From positions 496,001 to 560,000 of the forward strand of contig JARGSG010000001.1 in assembly GCA_030374805.1 (NCBI GenBank): a stretch of 64,000 nt of DNA. Direction: 5' to 3'. This DNA is from Gracilaria gracilis. Its lineage: Eukaryota > Rhodophyta > Florideophyceae > Gracilariales > Gracilariaceae. Of the stretch, positions 18,388 to 28,332 are shown piece by piece (the stretch's first letter is position 1; every line of letters starts with the position of its first letter). The position numbers and the translations under genes were made by a program. The notes under the pieces were generated by a model. That model saw only the letters and a list, made by a program, of their open reading frames with translations. It was not told the DNA's origin and made no database searches.

Positions 18388-20007
18388 ATGTCCCTGCTGA
18401 CCGCCGCAAAGCTCTTCTCGCGCGCGTCGCTCGCGACAGCCGCCGCCGCCACGTCCTCGCTAGCCGCCGCCGAGTACTCCGGATCCGATGCAGGCGTCGT
18501 GCGTTCCTTCCGCTTCTGGCGGCACATGGCGCCCATCTACGTGCACTACAAGTACGTCGAGTGGCGCACTGCAGAAGAGACTGATAGCGACGTCGTTGCC
18601 GCCGCCTTCCGTCCGTTGAACCAGCGATATTCGCCGCGTGTACATCGACTGACGCTTGATCTGCAGGGCTTCTACTTCAAGCTTGCACAAATCGTTAGCA
18701 CTCGCGATGAATTTCTGCCCGACGAGTACTTGCAGTGGACCAAGCAGCTTCAGGACAAGTCGCCCAACGTTATGCCGTCCGAGCAAGCGAAGCAGATCGT
18801 GCAGCAGTCGTTGGAACAGCCTTTTGATTCCCTCTTTTCTGAGTGGCACGATGAACCCATCGGTGCCGCCAGCGTAGGCCAAGTGCATCGCGCACGCTTG
18901 CGTTCCACCGGTCAGCTGGTGGCCGTCAAAGTCCAATTCCCCGGTATTGAGAGCAAGTTTCGTAACGATATTGATACCGTAGAGATGTTTTGCAAGTATC
19001 TCATGCCGCAGAATGCCTCGTATTTTGCTGAGATAAAGCGCCAGTTTGCTACCGAATTCGATGCAAGAGGAGAAGCAAAAAATCTTCAACTCGTTCATGA
19101 CAATTTGCATAAAGCTGATTGGAATACATTCGTCGAGGTACCAAAGCCTTTATACTCTTCGAAAGAGGTACTGGTCATGGAGTATTTAGAAGGGCCAAAG
19201 CTTGTTGACGGCGTTCGTCAACAGTTTAAGCGAATGGCAGAAAGCCAAGGTAAAGACTTTCAACAGATGGAAGCGGAGCAAAGGCGACTGATGCGGTCTG
19301 GCCAATTGCAGCAAAAAGATATTGTCCAAAGTGCGAGAGAAATTGCCCGAATTCAACGACTTCTTTGGTTACGAGATGCGCTTATCAACTCGTTCATTTT
19401 TGTTGGCAACTACACCATTAGACCGTTTGTTAGTAGCGAAAAATGGAAGTACTGGCATTCAGAAGCGCCTCTTAATCTGGGAGAGATTATGGACGTGCTG
19501 CTACGCGTTCATGCTCATGAAATTTTTGAGGATGGTGCATTTAACGGCGATCCACATCCAGGCAATATATTACTCATGCCTGATGGTAGGCTAGGCCTTG
19601 TTGATTATGGACAGGTGAAGCATATGTCTCTTGAAGATCGAATCATTTACGCGAAGCTTATCGTGGCCATCAACAGAGATGATCGGAACGAGGTGGTGAG
19701 AATCATGAAGGACGAGGTTGGCTTTCGGACGAAGACCATGAATGATGATATCATTTATCGAACTGCAGCGTTTTTCAATTGCCGAGACTCGGAAGATGTC
19801 ACATTGGGCATGAATGTTAGCACCTTCATGGAATGGTTGGAGCAAAGCGATCCAGTATTGAAAATCAACGACGAGTTTGTGATGGCTGGGCGCGTGTCAG
19901 TGCTTCTGCGGGGAATGGCGAATGCGTTTGGACTGAAATTGCGTGTAACTGATTATTGGAAAACTGAGGCAGAGAAGTTTCTTAAAGCCCAGGGGATTAG
20001 CTACTAA
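18388..20007 (+). CDS. ABC1/ADCK (UbiB-like) atypical kinase
   Basis: 539 aa from the ATG at 18388, with an Ala/Ser-rich leader typical of organelle import. The UbiB/ADCK motifs are present: the A-rich loop GAASVGQVHRA (159-169) in place of a glycine loop, AVK lysine (181), EFDARGEAKN (223-232), NGDPHPGN (386-393) and DYG metal-binding motif (406-408). A charged insert of about 100 residues separates the lobes. The family's KxGQ motif, which covers the active site, reads KLAQ (98-101), so Gly is replaced by Ala. In characterised members the equivalent Ala-rich loop and KxGQ restrict the protein to ATP binding or hydrolysis, so the change may matter. Family members support quinone or lipid metabolism in mitochondria and plastids; which compartment applies here is unclear. 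Single exon. Confidence 0.85.
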   Translation: MSLLTAAKLFSRASLATAAAATSSLAAAEYSGSDAGVVRSFRFWRHMAPIYVHYKYVEWRTAEETDSDVVAAAFRPLNQRYSPRVHRLTLDLQGFYFKLAQIVSTRDEFLPDEYLQWTKQLQDKSPNVMPSEQAKQIVQQSLEQPFDSLFSEWHDEPIGAASVGQVHRARLRSTGQLVAVKVQFPGIESKFRNDIDTVEMFCKYLMPQNASYFAEIKRQFATEFDARGEAKNLQLVHDNLHKADWNTFVEVPKPLYSSKEVLVMEYLEGPKLVDGVRQQFKRMAESQGKDFQQMEAEQRRLMRSGQLQQKDIVQSAREIARIQRLLWLRDALINSFIFVGNYTIRPFVSSEKWKYWHSEAPLNLGEIMDVLLRVHAHEIFEDGAFNGDPHPGNILLMPDGRLGLVDYGQVKHMSLEDRIIYAKLIVAINRDDRNEVVRIMKDEVGFRTKTMNDDIIYRTAAFFNCRDSEDVTLGMNVSTFMEWLEQSDPVLKINDEFVMAGRVSVLLRGMANAFGLKLRVTDYWKTEAEKFLKAQGISY

Positions 20008-21431
20008 CAACAAGCAAATTGTATTTGTAACAGTGTAGTTGTCAACTGTCGAATAACATGTCGAAAGCGTGAAAGGTAAGCCAGATATTGTACGTAAACC
20101 ACTCTGGTAGAAAGGCTGTATGTGAAACAGATATGCTATGTTAGGTGTGAAAGAGAAGTTGTTCGTGTAATAAGGGTTGCATCGAGGGTGATCAGCACTG
20201 TTGTAGCAGACATGTACCTTGTCGCGTCGCGTAGTAAAACAAGGTGGTCAAGATTGCTTCTGAGTGGGAGGGTGTATTGTGCATTTCGCAGAGGTGGGCG
20301 AATTTGTTTTCGGTTTCAGTGCGATATCGTGCGCTATGTGGCTGGGACAACGCTTCCGAGTTGGGGCCGCTGTTCAAGGCTTATCATTAGCTTAGTCTTG
20401 CACCTCGTTTATTCGGTCCTGTTCATGGGGCGGGGTTTTCAGAGGATAGAAGCACAGTTGCGGTGGGTTCAGAGAGCGTTTTGAAGGAGAAACGAACGAA
20501 CAAAATAGCTGGTGGTGTAGAGAGAAGCCATAAAAACAAGTGAACCCAGTCGAGAGGAATGGATCAAAGTTGCATCACTTGTGTCTATTCGACCGGAATT
20601 TTGACCTCATATGAGGTCAGCGTGACCTCATATGAGGTCAATTTCGCTCTTGAGAAATAATTGAAAATCAACCTTTTTGAATATTTGAAAATGAGCCACA
20701 CAGAGAGCTGTATTGGGTACAGGAAGAAGTAAAAACTTTTCATAGTTCCTCTTAGACATACAGAGTAGAAAATTACTTAAACAAAGCTTTAATGCTCAGC
20801 TTTAAAACCATATGCAATTCGTTTAGTACATGCAGATAGATGCAAAGTTAAACAGTAAACAAAAATTTTGGGGTTCAGAATACCTTCAAAAAGAGGTAAA
20901 GTGCAAATTATGGTTTCTTTCGTCTAGTAAAGCTAAAGTTGGACGATAATGCAACGAAAGATAAAGCGCTTGGCATTTCGTTCGTATGTAAAACAAGTAG
21001 TAGATTTCAGAAATTGTAGAGATACGAAAAAATATTTGTTGGCCTCATATGAGGTCATTTGACCTCATATGAGGTCAATGTCGAATAGACACTTGGGTAC
21101 AAGTCTTGTACCCAAGTTGGGATAGCACACGTGCGCGCCGAAGACACGTTGCATGCATTGCTGTATAGTGCGTACCGTAGTGCATCTGGCAAATCTGGCA
21201 CTTGTCGAGCCAACAGGCAAAGCTCGTAATCTTCTTTTCGCACGGCGGGAAAAGGGCGTGCCACATTCCACCTATTTTGTACTTGTCTTGTACCAGACGG
21301 AAGAGGAGGAAGCGGTTTGCTCTCTCGATACAGCCCGATCTGAAGTTGTAAGCTTTGTTCATCCGTGTTCACCGCTCACGGTGTTACCACGGGTCAAAAA
21401 GTGAATGCACAGTTTGGATCGCTAGGGCGAC
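20008..21431. other. Intergenic with MITE-like insertion
   Basis: 1.4 kb between the ABC1 kinase and MPC1. It contains the 512-bp inverted-repeat element at 20581-21092. The flanks hold no supported gene; open frames of about 100 codons on both strands overlap each other and match nothing. Confidence 0.5.
20581..21092. mobile_element. MITE-like element with 13-bp terminal inverted repeats
   Basis: Both ends carry GTGTCTATTCGAC in inverted orientation (20581-20593 and 21080-21092). Just inside each end lie two copies of an 18-bp palindrome, TGACCTCATATGAGGTCA: 20602-20619, 20623-20640, 21040-21057 (one mismatch) and 21060-21077. The roughly 400-bp core is AT-rich and non-coding. CACTTG is present at both borders, so the exact end and target duplication are ambiguous (TT, or a longer site sharing bases with the repeat). 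The size, inverted ends and lack of coding capacity fit a non-autonomous DNA transposon. The transposase family is not identifiable. Confidence 0.78.
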
Positions 21432-22016
21432 ATGTTCTCATCACTAAGCGCGCGTATTGCGTCAAAGGGAATCCGATTTGGTTCTCGGACGCTGTCGGAG
21501 AAGGCTGGGGAAAAGGCAGGTGACGCTAGCGCTGCGCAAGCTGTTGCCCAAAGCGATGTTACCATTGCAAGCACAGTTATGAATTTCATGTACGTGAGAC
21601 AGAAAACACGCCTGTAACCAGTGTTGCAAGACATTATGTATTCTAACAACATCGATGTGTTCATTGGCAAACTTGATGTGAATAGACATTCCCCGACAGG
21701 CCCGAAGACGACACATTTCTGGGGACCAATTACCAATTGGGGGATCAGTATCGCAGCTATGAAGGACATGACGAAGGCACCCGAAAAGGTTTCACCGAAT
21801 ATGACCATAGCTCTTTGTGTCTACTCGTTGCTGTTCATGAGATTCGCACTCCGGGTACAACCGACGAATTACCTCTTGTTTGCGTGTCACGGCACCAATG
21901 AAGTGGCACAGTGTTACCAGTTGCAACGAGTGTACGGCGGTGTGGATCTGTTCTATAAGCCGTCGCCAGAGCAGGAAGGATTGAAGGCCGCACTTGAACC
22001 ACAATCCGAAAAGTAA
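21432..22016 (+). CDS. MPC1: Mitochondrial pyruvate carrier subunit 1 (MPC1), two exons
   Basis: Exons 21432-21589 and 21686-22016 join across a 96-bp GTACGT...ATAG intron to 162 aa. The joined sequence gives [18 protein letters not shown], the MPC1 signature, then [24 protein letters not shown] and [18 protein letters not shown]1 pairs with an MPC2 subunit in the mitochondrial inner membrane to import pyruvate. The protein has the usual two to three short helices. It also has an N-terminal extension of about 50 residues (Ser/Ala/Arg then acidic) and a C-terminal tail after DLFYK, so it is longer than the usual 110-130 aa. Splicing across the junction codon gives Ile, in place of the Trp usual in the animal protein. 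Confidence 0.9.
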
Positions 22017-22777
22017 AAAGGAAGCACTGGAGTTACAAAGGTACACCGCGTTGCAGAACGACCTGATGGTGAAACTCGGAGATAACTTGCACGAATGGTA
22101 GCATTCTGGAAGCACAACAACAAGACGCCTTGTCTTAACTCGCAGCATTTTGCAAGAGCATTAGCATAGCCAACGGATCCCCTTCTTAAACATGGCAAGC
22201 TCTCTTGGCCCTACGTCTGAGCACTGGCGCATCCGCGATATCCCTGTGGAGGGCACCTGGGTGGAGCCCCTCAGCTTTCAAAGGACAACAACAACAATAA
22301 TAAAGAGAATCACCTTGGTTGCCCAGAGTTGGCAAATGGCGCATGTGTACACTCGCGATCAGCTGAGAGCGCCAGCAATGCAACAGACATCCCTGCTGGA
22401 CATCAGCTTCAAGACATCTGCGAAAAACTGCCACGCAACAAAACAGCGAAAATCTGCTGTAAGCCTCGATATGAAGCCTTTTGATTGGCACAGATCGATC
22501 CTTACAGTTAAATCGTGCTGTCTGCCCGTGTTGGAGCTTTGGCGCAAAGCGCGCACCTGGGGCCCAGGTCCTGGGCTTCAAAACCGCTCAGCGGGGTGTT
22601 GTTGCTCACACAGCTAGCGGTCAACGCGCGCCCGCCTGCCCTTCGCCATCGCCCACCTCCCTCGCCAACTTTTTCTCTCGTCGTTTCACAACCTTTCTAC
22701 TATTCCCCGTTCAGTGTCTTCCGGAGCCTTTTTTTTCGTTGCGCTCTCTGCCTAATCTTACTTCTACTTTACCCAAT
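22017..22777. other. Intergenic, upstream of CHMP4
   Basis: 761 bp. An open frame of 141 codons starts at an ATG at 22192 (+), but it has no family resemblance and overlaps a similar frame on the other strand, so I do not call it. The last 170 bp before the CHMP4 ATG are C/T-rich, as in other leaders here. Confidence 0.4.
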
Positions 22778-23554
22778 ATGAAACTCTTCTCCCGCAAGAA
22801 GAAGGAAAGAGCTGAGGCAGACGCCGCCGCCCGCCAGCGCGCTGCAGCTCAGGCGGCGGAGGTCGCCGCTGCCGCCTCTGCTTCCGCAGCTAGAAGGAAA
22901 GAAGCTGAGGAACAGCAAAAGAAGAATGCGGCCAGACAGACCGAAGAACACACCGTCGAGCAAATCATCGCGAAGAAGAAGCAGATCCAACAACTGCAAC
23001 GCGCGTTAAACGGGTTCGAGGAACAACGTCAGCGCGAGGCCAGACTTGCATTACGTGCGAGAGAGGCAAAGAAACTGGTCGAAATGAAGTCGCATATGAG
23101 AGAAGTCAATCGTTTGAAGACTCGTATTCAACGATATGAGACTATGGTTGTCCGAAGTCAAGATCAACTTGCAGCCCTGGAAGATGTTGCGTCCCAAAGG
23201 CAACACGTCGAGTCGGAGAAGAAGTTCGCTACCTTCATGAACAAGAACAAACTTGACATAGATCAAGTGGAAGAATCTTTGCAACAAGCCCACGAGGCTC
23301 GCAACGATGTCGATGAAGTTAACAGGCTATTCCAAGCAGATGCGAATCTGAACCCATCATCCGCAGACTTGATGGACTATGAAGCCGAACTTGATGCATT
23401 AGAGGCTGAATTCTCGGATGACGTGGCCACTTCCATTCCAGCTGTGCCTGAAAGCAGGCCGGCCATGCCAAAGGTGCCAGTGTCAGTTCCTACCGTACCT
23501 GCCTCCACGGAGGAAGACGACATCCGGAGACTGGAACAGGAGGTCGCATTGTAG
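22778..23554 (+). CDS. CHMP4/Snf7 family ESCRT-III subunit
   Basis: 258 aa from the ATG at 22778; the longer open frame upstream is leader sequence. It starts MKLFSRKKKE and has a basic, Ala-rich N-terminal half (about 1-150) with long helices, then an acidic C-terminal half. This matches the charge division of Snf7/CHMP4. The C-terminus carries ADLMDYEAELDALEAEF and ends with EEDDIRRLEQEVAL, resembling the MIM-type region recognised by VPS4 and the helix bound by Bro1/ALIX. ESCRT-III filaments cut membranes in endosome sorting, division and repair. An extra Ala/Lys/Gln-rich coiled segment near 10-55 makes it slightly longer than yeast Snf7 (240 aa). Single exon; convergent with the phytyltransferase gene. 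Confidence 0.82.
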   Translation: MKLFSRKKKERAEADAAARQRAAAQAAEVAAAASASAARRKEAEEQQKKNAARQTEEHTVEQIIAKKKQIQQLQRALNGFEEQRQREARLALRAREAKKLVEMKSHMREVNRLKTRIQRYETMVVRSQDQLAALEDVASQRQHVESEKKFATFMNKNKLDIDQVEESLQQAHEARNDVDEVNRLFQADANLNPSSADLMDYEAELDALEAEFSDDVATSIPAVPESRPAMPKVPVSVPTVPASTEEDDIRRLEQEVAL

Positions 23555-23931
23555 TAACTTCAGTCTACTTGTTTCTCACCCTATCCTTTCTAATATCTGT
23601 TGGCGTCTTTTGATACCGAGAATTTACAGGTGTGTGAGTAACTCGATTAGCGCCATTCTTGCATCTCTTGGAACATATTGCAAATCGATCTACGGTTGTA
23701 TTCCAGCTGCGTTTGCAACTTATCGTTTTAGATTTTACTCTCTGCAACCCATCGCCTACAGACTTCTGGTCCTCTCTCCCATTGTAAAACTTTCCCCGCA
23801 GTGTAGCAACTTATACACCAGTGTCATTACAACTATCACTATTTGTCCCACTTATGATGTAGAAGCGCTTTACTCGTCATCTCGTGACGTGTCAGCGACT
23901 AGTGTACAACCAAGTTGTAAGGGCCGGTGCG
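23555..23931. other. Convergent 3' regions of CHMP4 and phytyltransferase
   Basis: 377 bp between two stop codons. It is moderately AT-rich and should hold both polyadenylation regions. No gene or repeat seen. Confidence 0.4.
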
Positions 23932-25041
23932 TTACAACGCTATCATGGGAAGCAACACATATTCCATATAAAACATTTTCCACGACAACATGTAGTATTC
24001 ATAGAGTTGCTTTGGCGCTTTTGTTGACACCATCCTGCTCCGACGCCACAAGACAGCCGCTACGATGATATGACAGGCTGCCATAGCGAGACCAAAAATA
24101 GAATGGGCCATCTTGTAATAGAATGCTGACGCCGTTAGAAACATAGCCACCAAAATCCCCACGCAGCAATTGAACACTTTTTGTGCTCCGAGTCGTACAG
24201 AAAATGTTCTTATGCCGAATATCATGTCACCACGAATGTCTGGGACATCCTTCAACAACGCAATTACAATTCCGAAAAAGGTAAAGAAGGCAGAAGCGAA
24301 TAATATTGTAGATGGCACAACAGTGCTTGCTGAACTATGCAAAAAGAAGCCGACGTTCACCAGTAATCCACGAACTGTCAAAATCAAGATAGAAGCCAAC
24401 AATGCAAACCGCTTCAATCGGAATGGTGGTACAGAGTACACTGTCCCCAGGACGGTAGATCCGATAAGAACTGCGCGCAAGGCCGGCGTCGCAAGAGGTG
24501 CGAAACAAAACAACAGACCAGATACGAGCGACGTAATAATTATCAGAGCGGCATCTCTCTTTGTGAGCGCCCCTGAAGCGAGAGGCAGGTATGGTTTGTT
24601 GACACGATCGATAGCGATATCGAAGTATTGATTGAGACCAACTATAAAAATGTTCAGAAGCAGTGCCGGAACGAAAGCTGTGAGAAAAACCGGGAACGGA
24701 TGAGGTCTGGGGGAATAGAAAGCGGCCAGAAGAGATACAGAAACAACAGAACAGATGGTACCATATATGGTATGCGGCCGAGAAAATGCCCAAAGACTTC
24801 GTGTGATTCGTAAGAGGCTCGGATTCGGAGACCGTAGATCTACTGGTGGGGTTCCATCTTGTGAAGGGTCGGACTTTGATACATCTTGGGTTCTTTCACT
24901 TGCGCTTGATCTTGGTATGGTGCTCCTCGCCGGAGATGGTGGATGCACGTAACGCTTCCGTGAATGAAAAACATGAGACGACAATTTTCGATTACATCCG
25001 GCCTTAATGAAGCTGGAAACGAATGCTGTGTATGACGGCAT
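23932..25041 (-). CDS. Homogentisate phytyltransferase (UbiA family, tocopherol pathway)
   Basis: 369 aa from a true ATG (25041). A leader of about 70 residues rich in Ser, Arg and Pro fits a plastid transit peptide. The UbiA core begins at FSRPHTIYGTICSVVSVSLL, a stretch typical of HPT/VTE2. The two prenyl-diphosphate motifs are intact: NQYFDIAID (137-145) and KDVPDIRGD (264-272). VNKPYLPLASG and FGIRTFSVRLG further support the HPT branch. The C-terminus (WKMFYMEYVLLP) also matches. The enzyme condenses homogentisate with phytyl diphosphate at the plastid envelope or thylakoid, the committed step to tocopherols. A homogentisate solanesyltransferase (plastoquinone) is the nearest alternative but the motif set favours HPT. 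Single exon. Confidence 0.88.
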   Translation of the reverse strand: MPSYTAFVSSFIKAGCNRKLSSHVFHSRKRYVHPPSPARSTIPRSSASERTQDVSKSDPSQDGTPPVDLRSPNPSLLRITRSLWAFSRPHTIYGTICSVVSVSLLAAFYSPRPHPFPVFLTAFVPALLLNIFIVGLNQYFDIAIDRVNKPYLPLASGALTKRDAALIIITSLVSGLLFCFAPLATPALRAVLIGSTVLGTVYSVPPFRLKRFALLASILILTVRGLLVNVGFFLHSSASTVVPSTILFASAFFTFFGIVIALLKDVPDIRGDMIFGIRTFSVRLGAQKVFNCCVGILVAMFLTASAFYYKMAHSIFGLAMAACHIIVAAVLWRRSRMVSTKAPKQLYEYYMLSWKMFYMEYVLLPMIAL

Positions 25042-25488
25042 TTTGCAATTCCAGGAGGAGAGTATTCGTTGGCCTCACTGTTCTAATAAATGAAATCTGG
25101 CCTCTCAGGGTTGACGCTGCAAGAAGTTGAACATGTCCCAAGGGTTCGGGAGTAATCGATAAATGACCTAGGGAAGATTAGAAAACACACAAAAAGACGT
25201 TGACATGAGGCAGATGTTGGTGCGTATGCAAATACTGTATCTTATATCTTATTTGACAACAAGAAGTCCAATTTTTTTAAGACTACCAAGGCATCTAGAG
25301 ACCGTCGAAACTTGCTCGGATGTCGAAACCAAGTGCTTTGCAAAACTTGTGGGCCACAAGTTGTGGGCATGAGAAACATTCGTTCACCATCTATTATGCT
25401 TAGGAGGGAACGATAGTGCTGAGGGACGATCCATGGAGCTGGCGGACCGTCTCACTTCAGCCGCGTATCTACCTTCGAAGGTAGTCAG
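25042..25488. other. Intergenic, upstream of phytyltransferase
   Basis: 447 bp holding the phytyltransferase promoter and the ESF2 3' end. AT-rich near 25240-25280. Just inside the ESF2 stop side, TACCTTCGAAGGTA (25470-25483) is a perfect short palindrome. No gene seen. Confidence 0.4.
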
Positions 25489-26457
25489 TCACTTGTTTTC
25501 TGCAGTTTTTGGCGGGACAAGTAATTTGACCAGTTCGTCATTGAGAGCCGGCGCTTGTTTCCCAGAGTCAAGCTCCACATCAACTCTTGCAGCTGCTTGT
25601 TTGGCTCGCTTTTCGTCGTAATCGTCGTCAAACGCAGTTTCAGGCATAGGGCGCTTCTGCAAGAACCGTCGTACTGGCTCAGCGTTAACACTTAATTCGC
25701 CCTTCTTCTTAAACTGTTCAGCCAATCTAGAACGTTCTTCCACCCAGTTACGTTGCTGTCTAGCAGCAGCCATTTCTTCACGCACCCTCAAAATTCTTTC
25801 CCTCCCGCCGAAGATCTCGGCTGTTAGATGTCGCCACTCAAAGCCAGGTAAAAACTTCATGCACCATAGGTCATTTGCCCATCTTCCTTTCCGCTTTGCA
25901 CCAATCATGGGTCGCCCATTTAGTAACTGAACTGTTTCACGAGCATCTTTACGAGAGGAATACTCCACCCAACCATCGCGAAAAGTGGTGCGGCGTCGGC
26001 TTCCTCCAAGAGACAATCGCTGTTTTTGCTGTTCGCGTGTTTCCGGACGCAACCACATGTTTGTTATCTTTCCAGTCCGAGATAAAAGAGTGCGAACAGA
26101 TGTGACTTCAATACTGGGCGGTAAACGTGACAGATAGATTACGCCGCGCTTTGCTTTCTTCGGTTTCAGGTTTGGCTTCACCGTCGTGGTTGACTCTGTT
26201 TGTTTGGGTCTACTCTCACCATTTTGTCCTTCACGTTCAATTTCGATGCTGAAATCCGTCTGTTTCTCAATAGGCAACTTAGGCTTCTCTGCAGCGCAAT
26301 CTGTCTGTTCGTCTGCAAGAGCGACTGTCAACGGGGAGGATATTTGTTTTTCTTTTGAACCTTCTTGTCCTTCATTCTCGCTTTTCTTTGCAAACTCCTC
26401 AGTTTTGGCAATTTCTTGTTCTTCGGCACGCCCTGGGGCAGGAGAAGCAGTTCCCAT
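25489..26457 (-). CDS. ESF2: ESF2/ABT1-type RNA-binding protein (ribosome biogenesis)
   Basis: 322 aa from a true ATG (26457). The first 100 residues are charged and disordered (Glu/Lys/Thr). A single RRM-like domain of the ESF2/ABT1 type follows (about 105-210): GVIYLSRLPPSIEV, MWLRPET, FRDGWVEYSSRKDARE, LNGRPMIG and WANDLWCMKFLPGFEWRHLT. The WNxKYL-like and FxWxHLT blocks distinguish this family from ordinary RRMs. A basic, helical C-terminal region follows. ESF2 acts in the nucleolus in small-subunit processome work and stimulates the helicase Dbp8; ABT1 is the animal homologue. Single exon. It is divergent from the complex I subunit gene, 348 bp away. Confidence 0.85.
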   Translation of the reverse strand: MGTASPAPGRAEEQEIAKTEEFAKKSENEGQEGSKEKQISSPLTVALADEQTDCAAEKPKLPIEKQTDFSIEIEREGQNGESRPKQTESTTTVKPNLKPKKAKRGVIYLSRLPPSIEVTSVRTLLSRTGKITNMWLRPETREQQKQRLSLGGSRRRTTFRDGWVEYSSRKDARETVQLLNGRPMIGAKRKGRWANDLWCMKFLPGFEWRHLTAEIFGGRERILRVREEMAAARQQRNWVEERSRLAEQFKKKGELSVNAEPVRRFLQKRPMPETAFDDDYDEKRAKQAAARVDVELDSGKQAPALNDELVKLLVPPKTAENK

Positions 26458-26805
26458 TTGTTCACTTAAAGGTTAAACCCCACTTGTGTTATGTCTCGAA
26501 CATAGTCGTCAACAAAATGAAACTACTGGGCGTCGTCGAAGACGAAACACCAAGGCAGAACTGCGGTTTACGGAAAATATTTTAGAGATTTCAAATATTT
26601 CCGCAATTTGGAAGCACAACAGCAATCTCTGCCACCAACCCCATCCGACTTCAACCGACTGTTCTGCGGGTGTGTCGAAGCCAACTTGTTTCTCGAAGGG
26701 CAAAGGTTTCACTTGCGTTGACAAAGGGAGTTTTCCTACCGGCGATCTGTACGTGAACATTGACGTAATAGAGCAGTTGTTTCGATAGAAAAAGAACTGA
26801 ATGCG
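26458..26805. promoter_or_regulatory. Divergent region ESF2 / NDUFA1
   Basis: 348 bp between the start codons of two divergent housekeeping genes. No clear TATA box. Its regulatory role is inferred from position only. Confidence 0.35.
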
Positions 26806-27074
26806 ATGGCTTGGTACGAAGCAATGCCACCTCTGGTGATCATCACCCTTGCCCTCGGGGCGATGGGCTCTCTGCAAGCTCTGGTTCACCGCACTTTCAA
26901 CGACGGAAAGGTACGTGTTCTTCTTTTCTCATAGACGTGTGTTCTCTTATGTGTACTCACATATTTCGCTATTTGCAGGACAAGAAGGTGCAACGCGATC
27001 ACTTTAACTATCTTATGGACAAGCGAGATGAGCGAATCAAGGAAGAAGAGGCGGCTGCACCTGCATCTCAGTAA
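26806..27074 (+). CDS. NDUFA1: Complex I subunit NDUFA1 (MWFE), two exons
   Basis: A small spliced gene: exons 26806-26910 and 26979-27074, intron 68 bp (GTACGT...GCAG), giving 66 aa. It starts MAWYEAMPPLV, has one hydrophobic helix (about 9-27), then a HRTFNDGKDKK turn and DHFNYLMDKRDERI. This is the layout of MWFE: a W-[FY]-E start, one membrane helix, then the H-R-x-[FT]-N-x-G-K step and a conserved MxxRDxRI tail. It is an accessory subunit of mitochondrial NADH:ubiquinone oxidoreductase, needed for membrane-arm assembly in animals. The nearby ATG at 26801 is out of frame. Too short for a standard scan, but the splice junction restores the family pattern exactly. Confidence 0.87.
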
Positions 27075-28332
27075 CCCTTTAATGGTAAGAAAGATGACAT
27101 GAATTTCCGTTGGTTGCCATCGCGAAGGCATTCCGCAATTCATGTAGTGAAGTCGAACAAGTGTTTGGTTCTTTTTGAGAATCCTATGACGACAAGAGTT
27201 AGATAGCATTTTGATATCCTTCAAGGGTGTGGCGTTCATCGGTGCGGACAGCCTGCTAAAAGTTGGGAACGAACGAACGAACGAACGTTGGGAGCCATAT
27301 CTTCGCAGGTTTCAACTAAAGCTTATTCAAATGTTGTTTGCAACACCATTTGAATGCAGGAAAACTGACAATGTGAGAGCTTGTCACTTACAGCGTAGTC
27401 TGACATCAACATTCATACCAAGTGTGGACATCGGGCGCTGCGAGATAAGGCAAGGTTGGAAGAACGCCTTAATGGTTCGCTCTTTCACTCTTGCGAGAAC
27501 AACACAGAGTCACGGGGGTGCTGGAAGACATTTGAAGGTATCTATCACCCCCATTGCCAATCGCTGTGCCGGGGACTGCTCTCGAAATCTCTCGTGGAGG
27601 CTGAAGCGCGACTGTCAACCAGTAAAGCTTGTGCTTATGTGCTCGCAACCATGATTACAAGCAATAGGTATTGGGTACAACAAACATGTTCTCTCGGCGA
27701 CATCCTGGCGGGCTTCACAAGCAAGAATGACATGGATCCAAACGTTCCTACCGTCGGATGATCAACATCCGATGCAGTCGCGATACACAGGTGACGGCCA
27801 GTGCGGGTGAACTCCAGCCGCACTGCCAACATCCCGCTGGCTCGTCTGCGCGGTCAGTACCTCGAAAATTTAAGCGCTTTTTTAACTGTAGAAGACCACG
27901 ACCAGGCAAAAAAAAAAATGCTCCACTTGAAAAAGCGCACACGACAGGTGAGACCTCTGCTATAAGAACAGCTTGTCCCGGGTTCCAACTTCCTCAGCAG
28001 ACTTGCGGTTGAGTAGATAAGAGCCCTTCAATTCACATCATATGGATTGCCTTCGATAACTCGCGCTAAGACTCTCAGAGAAGGTAAAATCTCGTGCGCC
28101 CGTCGCAAAACCCGGACTACCTTACTGCCTTCGAAGCGTTGACAACCGTTTTCTAAACCCCTTTTTTATTCGCCCCTGCTTCCATTTCGGGTTCTCTCTC
28201 TCCCGAGGATAACTCTGTCCCGATCCTGCTTCGCTCTCTTAACTCAAACCCGGCTTCGGTACGCCGGGGGGAACTACGCACGATCTAGGAAGTCGTCACA
28301 TCTCTGCGTAGAGTGCCACATATGCTGTGCAG
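27075..28332. other. Intergenic between NDUFA1 and CAF1
   Basis: 1.26 kb without a supported gene. It contains an 11-A run at 27908-27918 and, from about 28130, a pyrimidine-rich leader running into the CAF1 start. ACGA is repeated four times near 27271-27286. Open frames of 60-147 codons overlap on both strands and match nothing. Confidence 0.45.

Noticed and set aside
22192-22617. 141-codon ATG frame upstream of CHMP4
   Set aside because: No recognisable domain, a competing frame on the other strand, and it runs into the leader of CHMP4.
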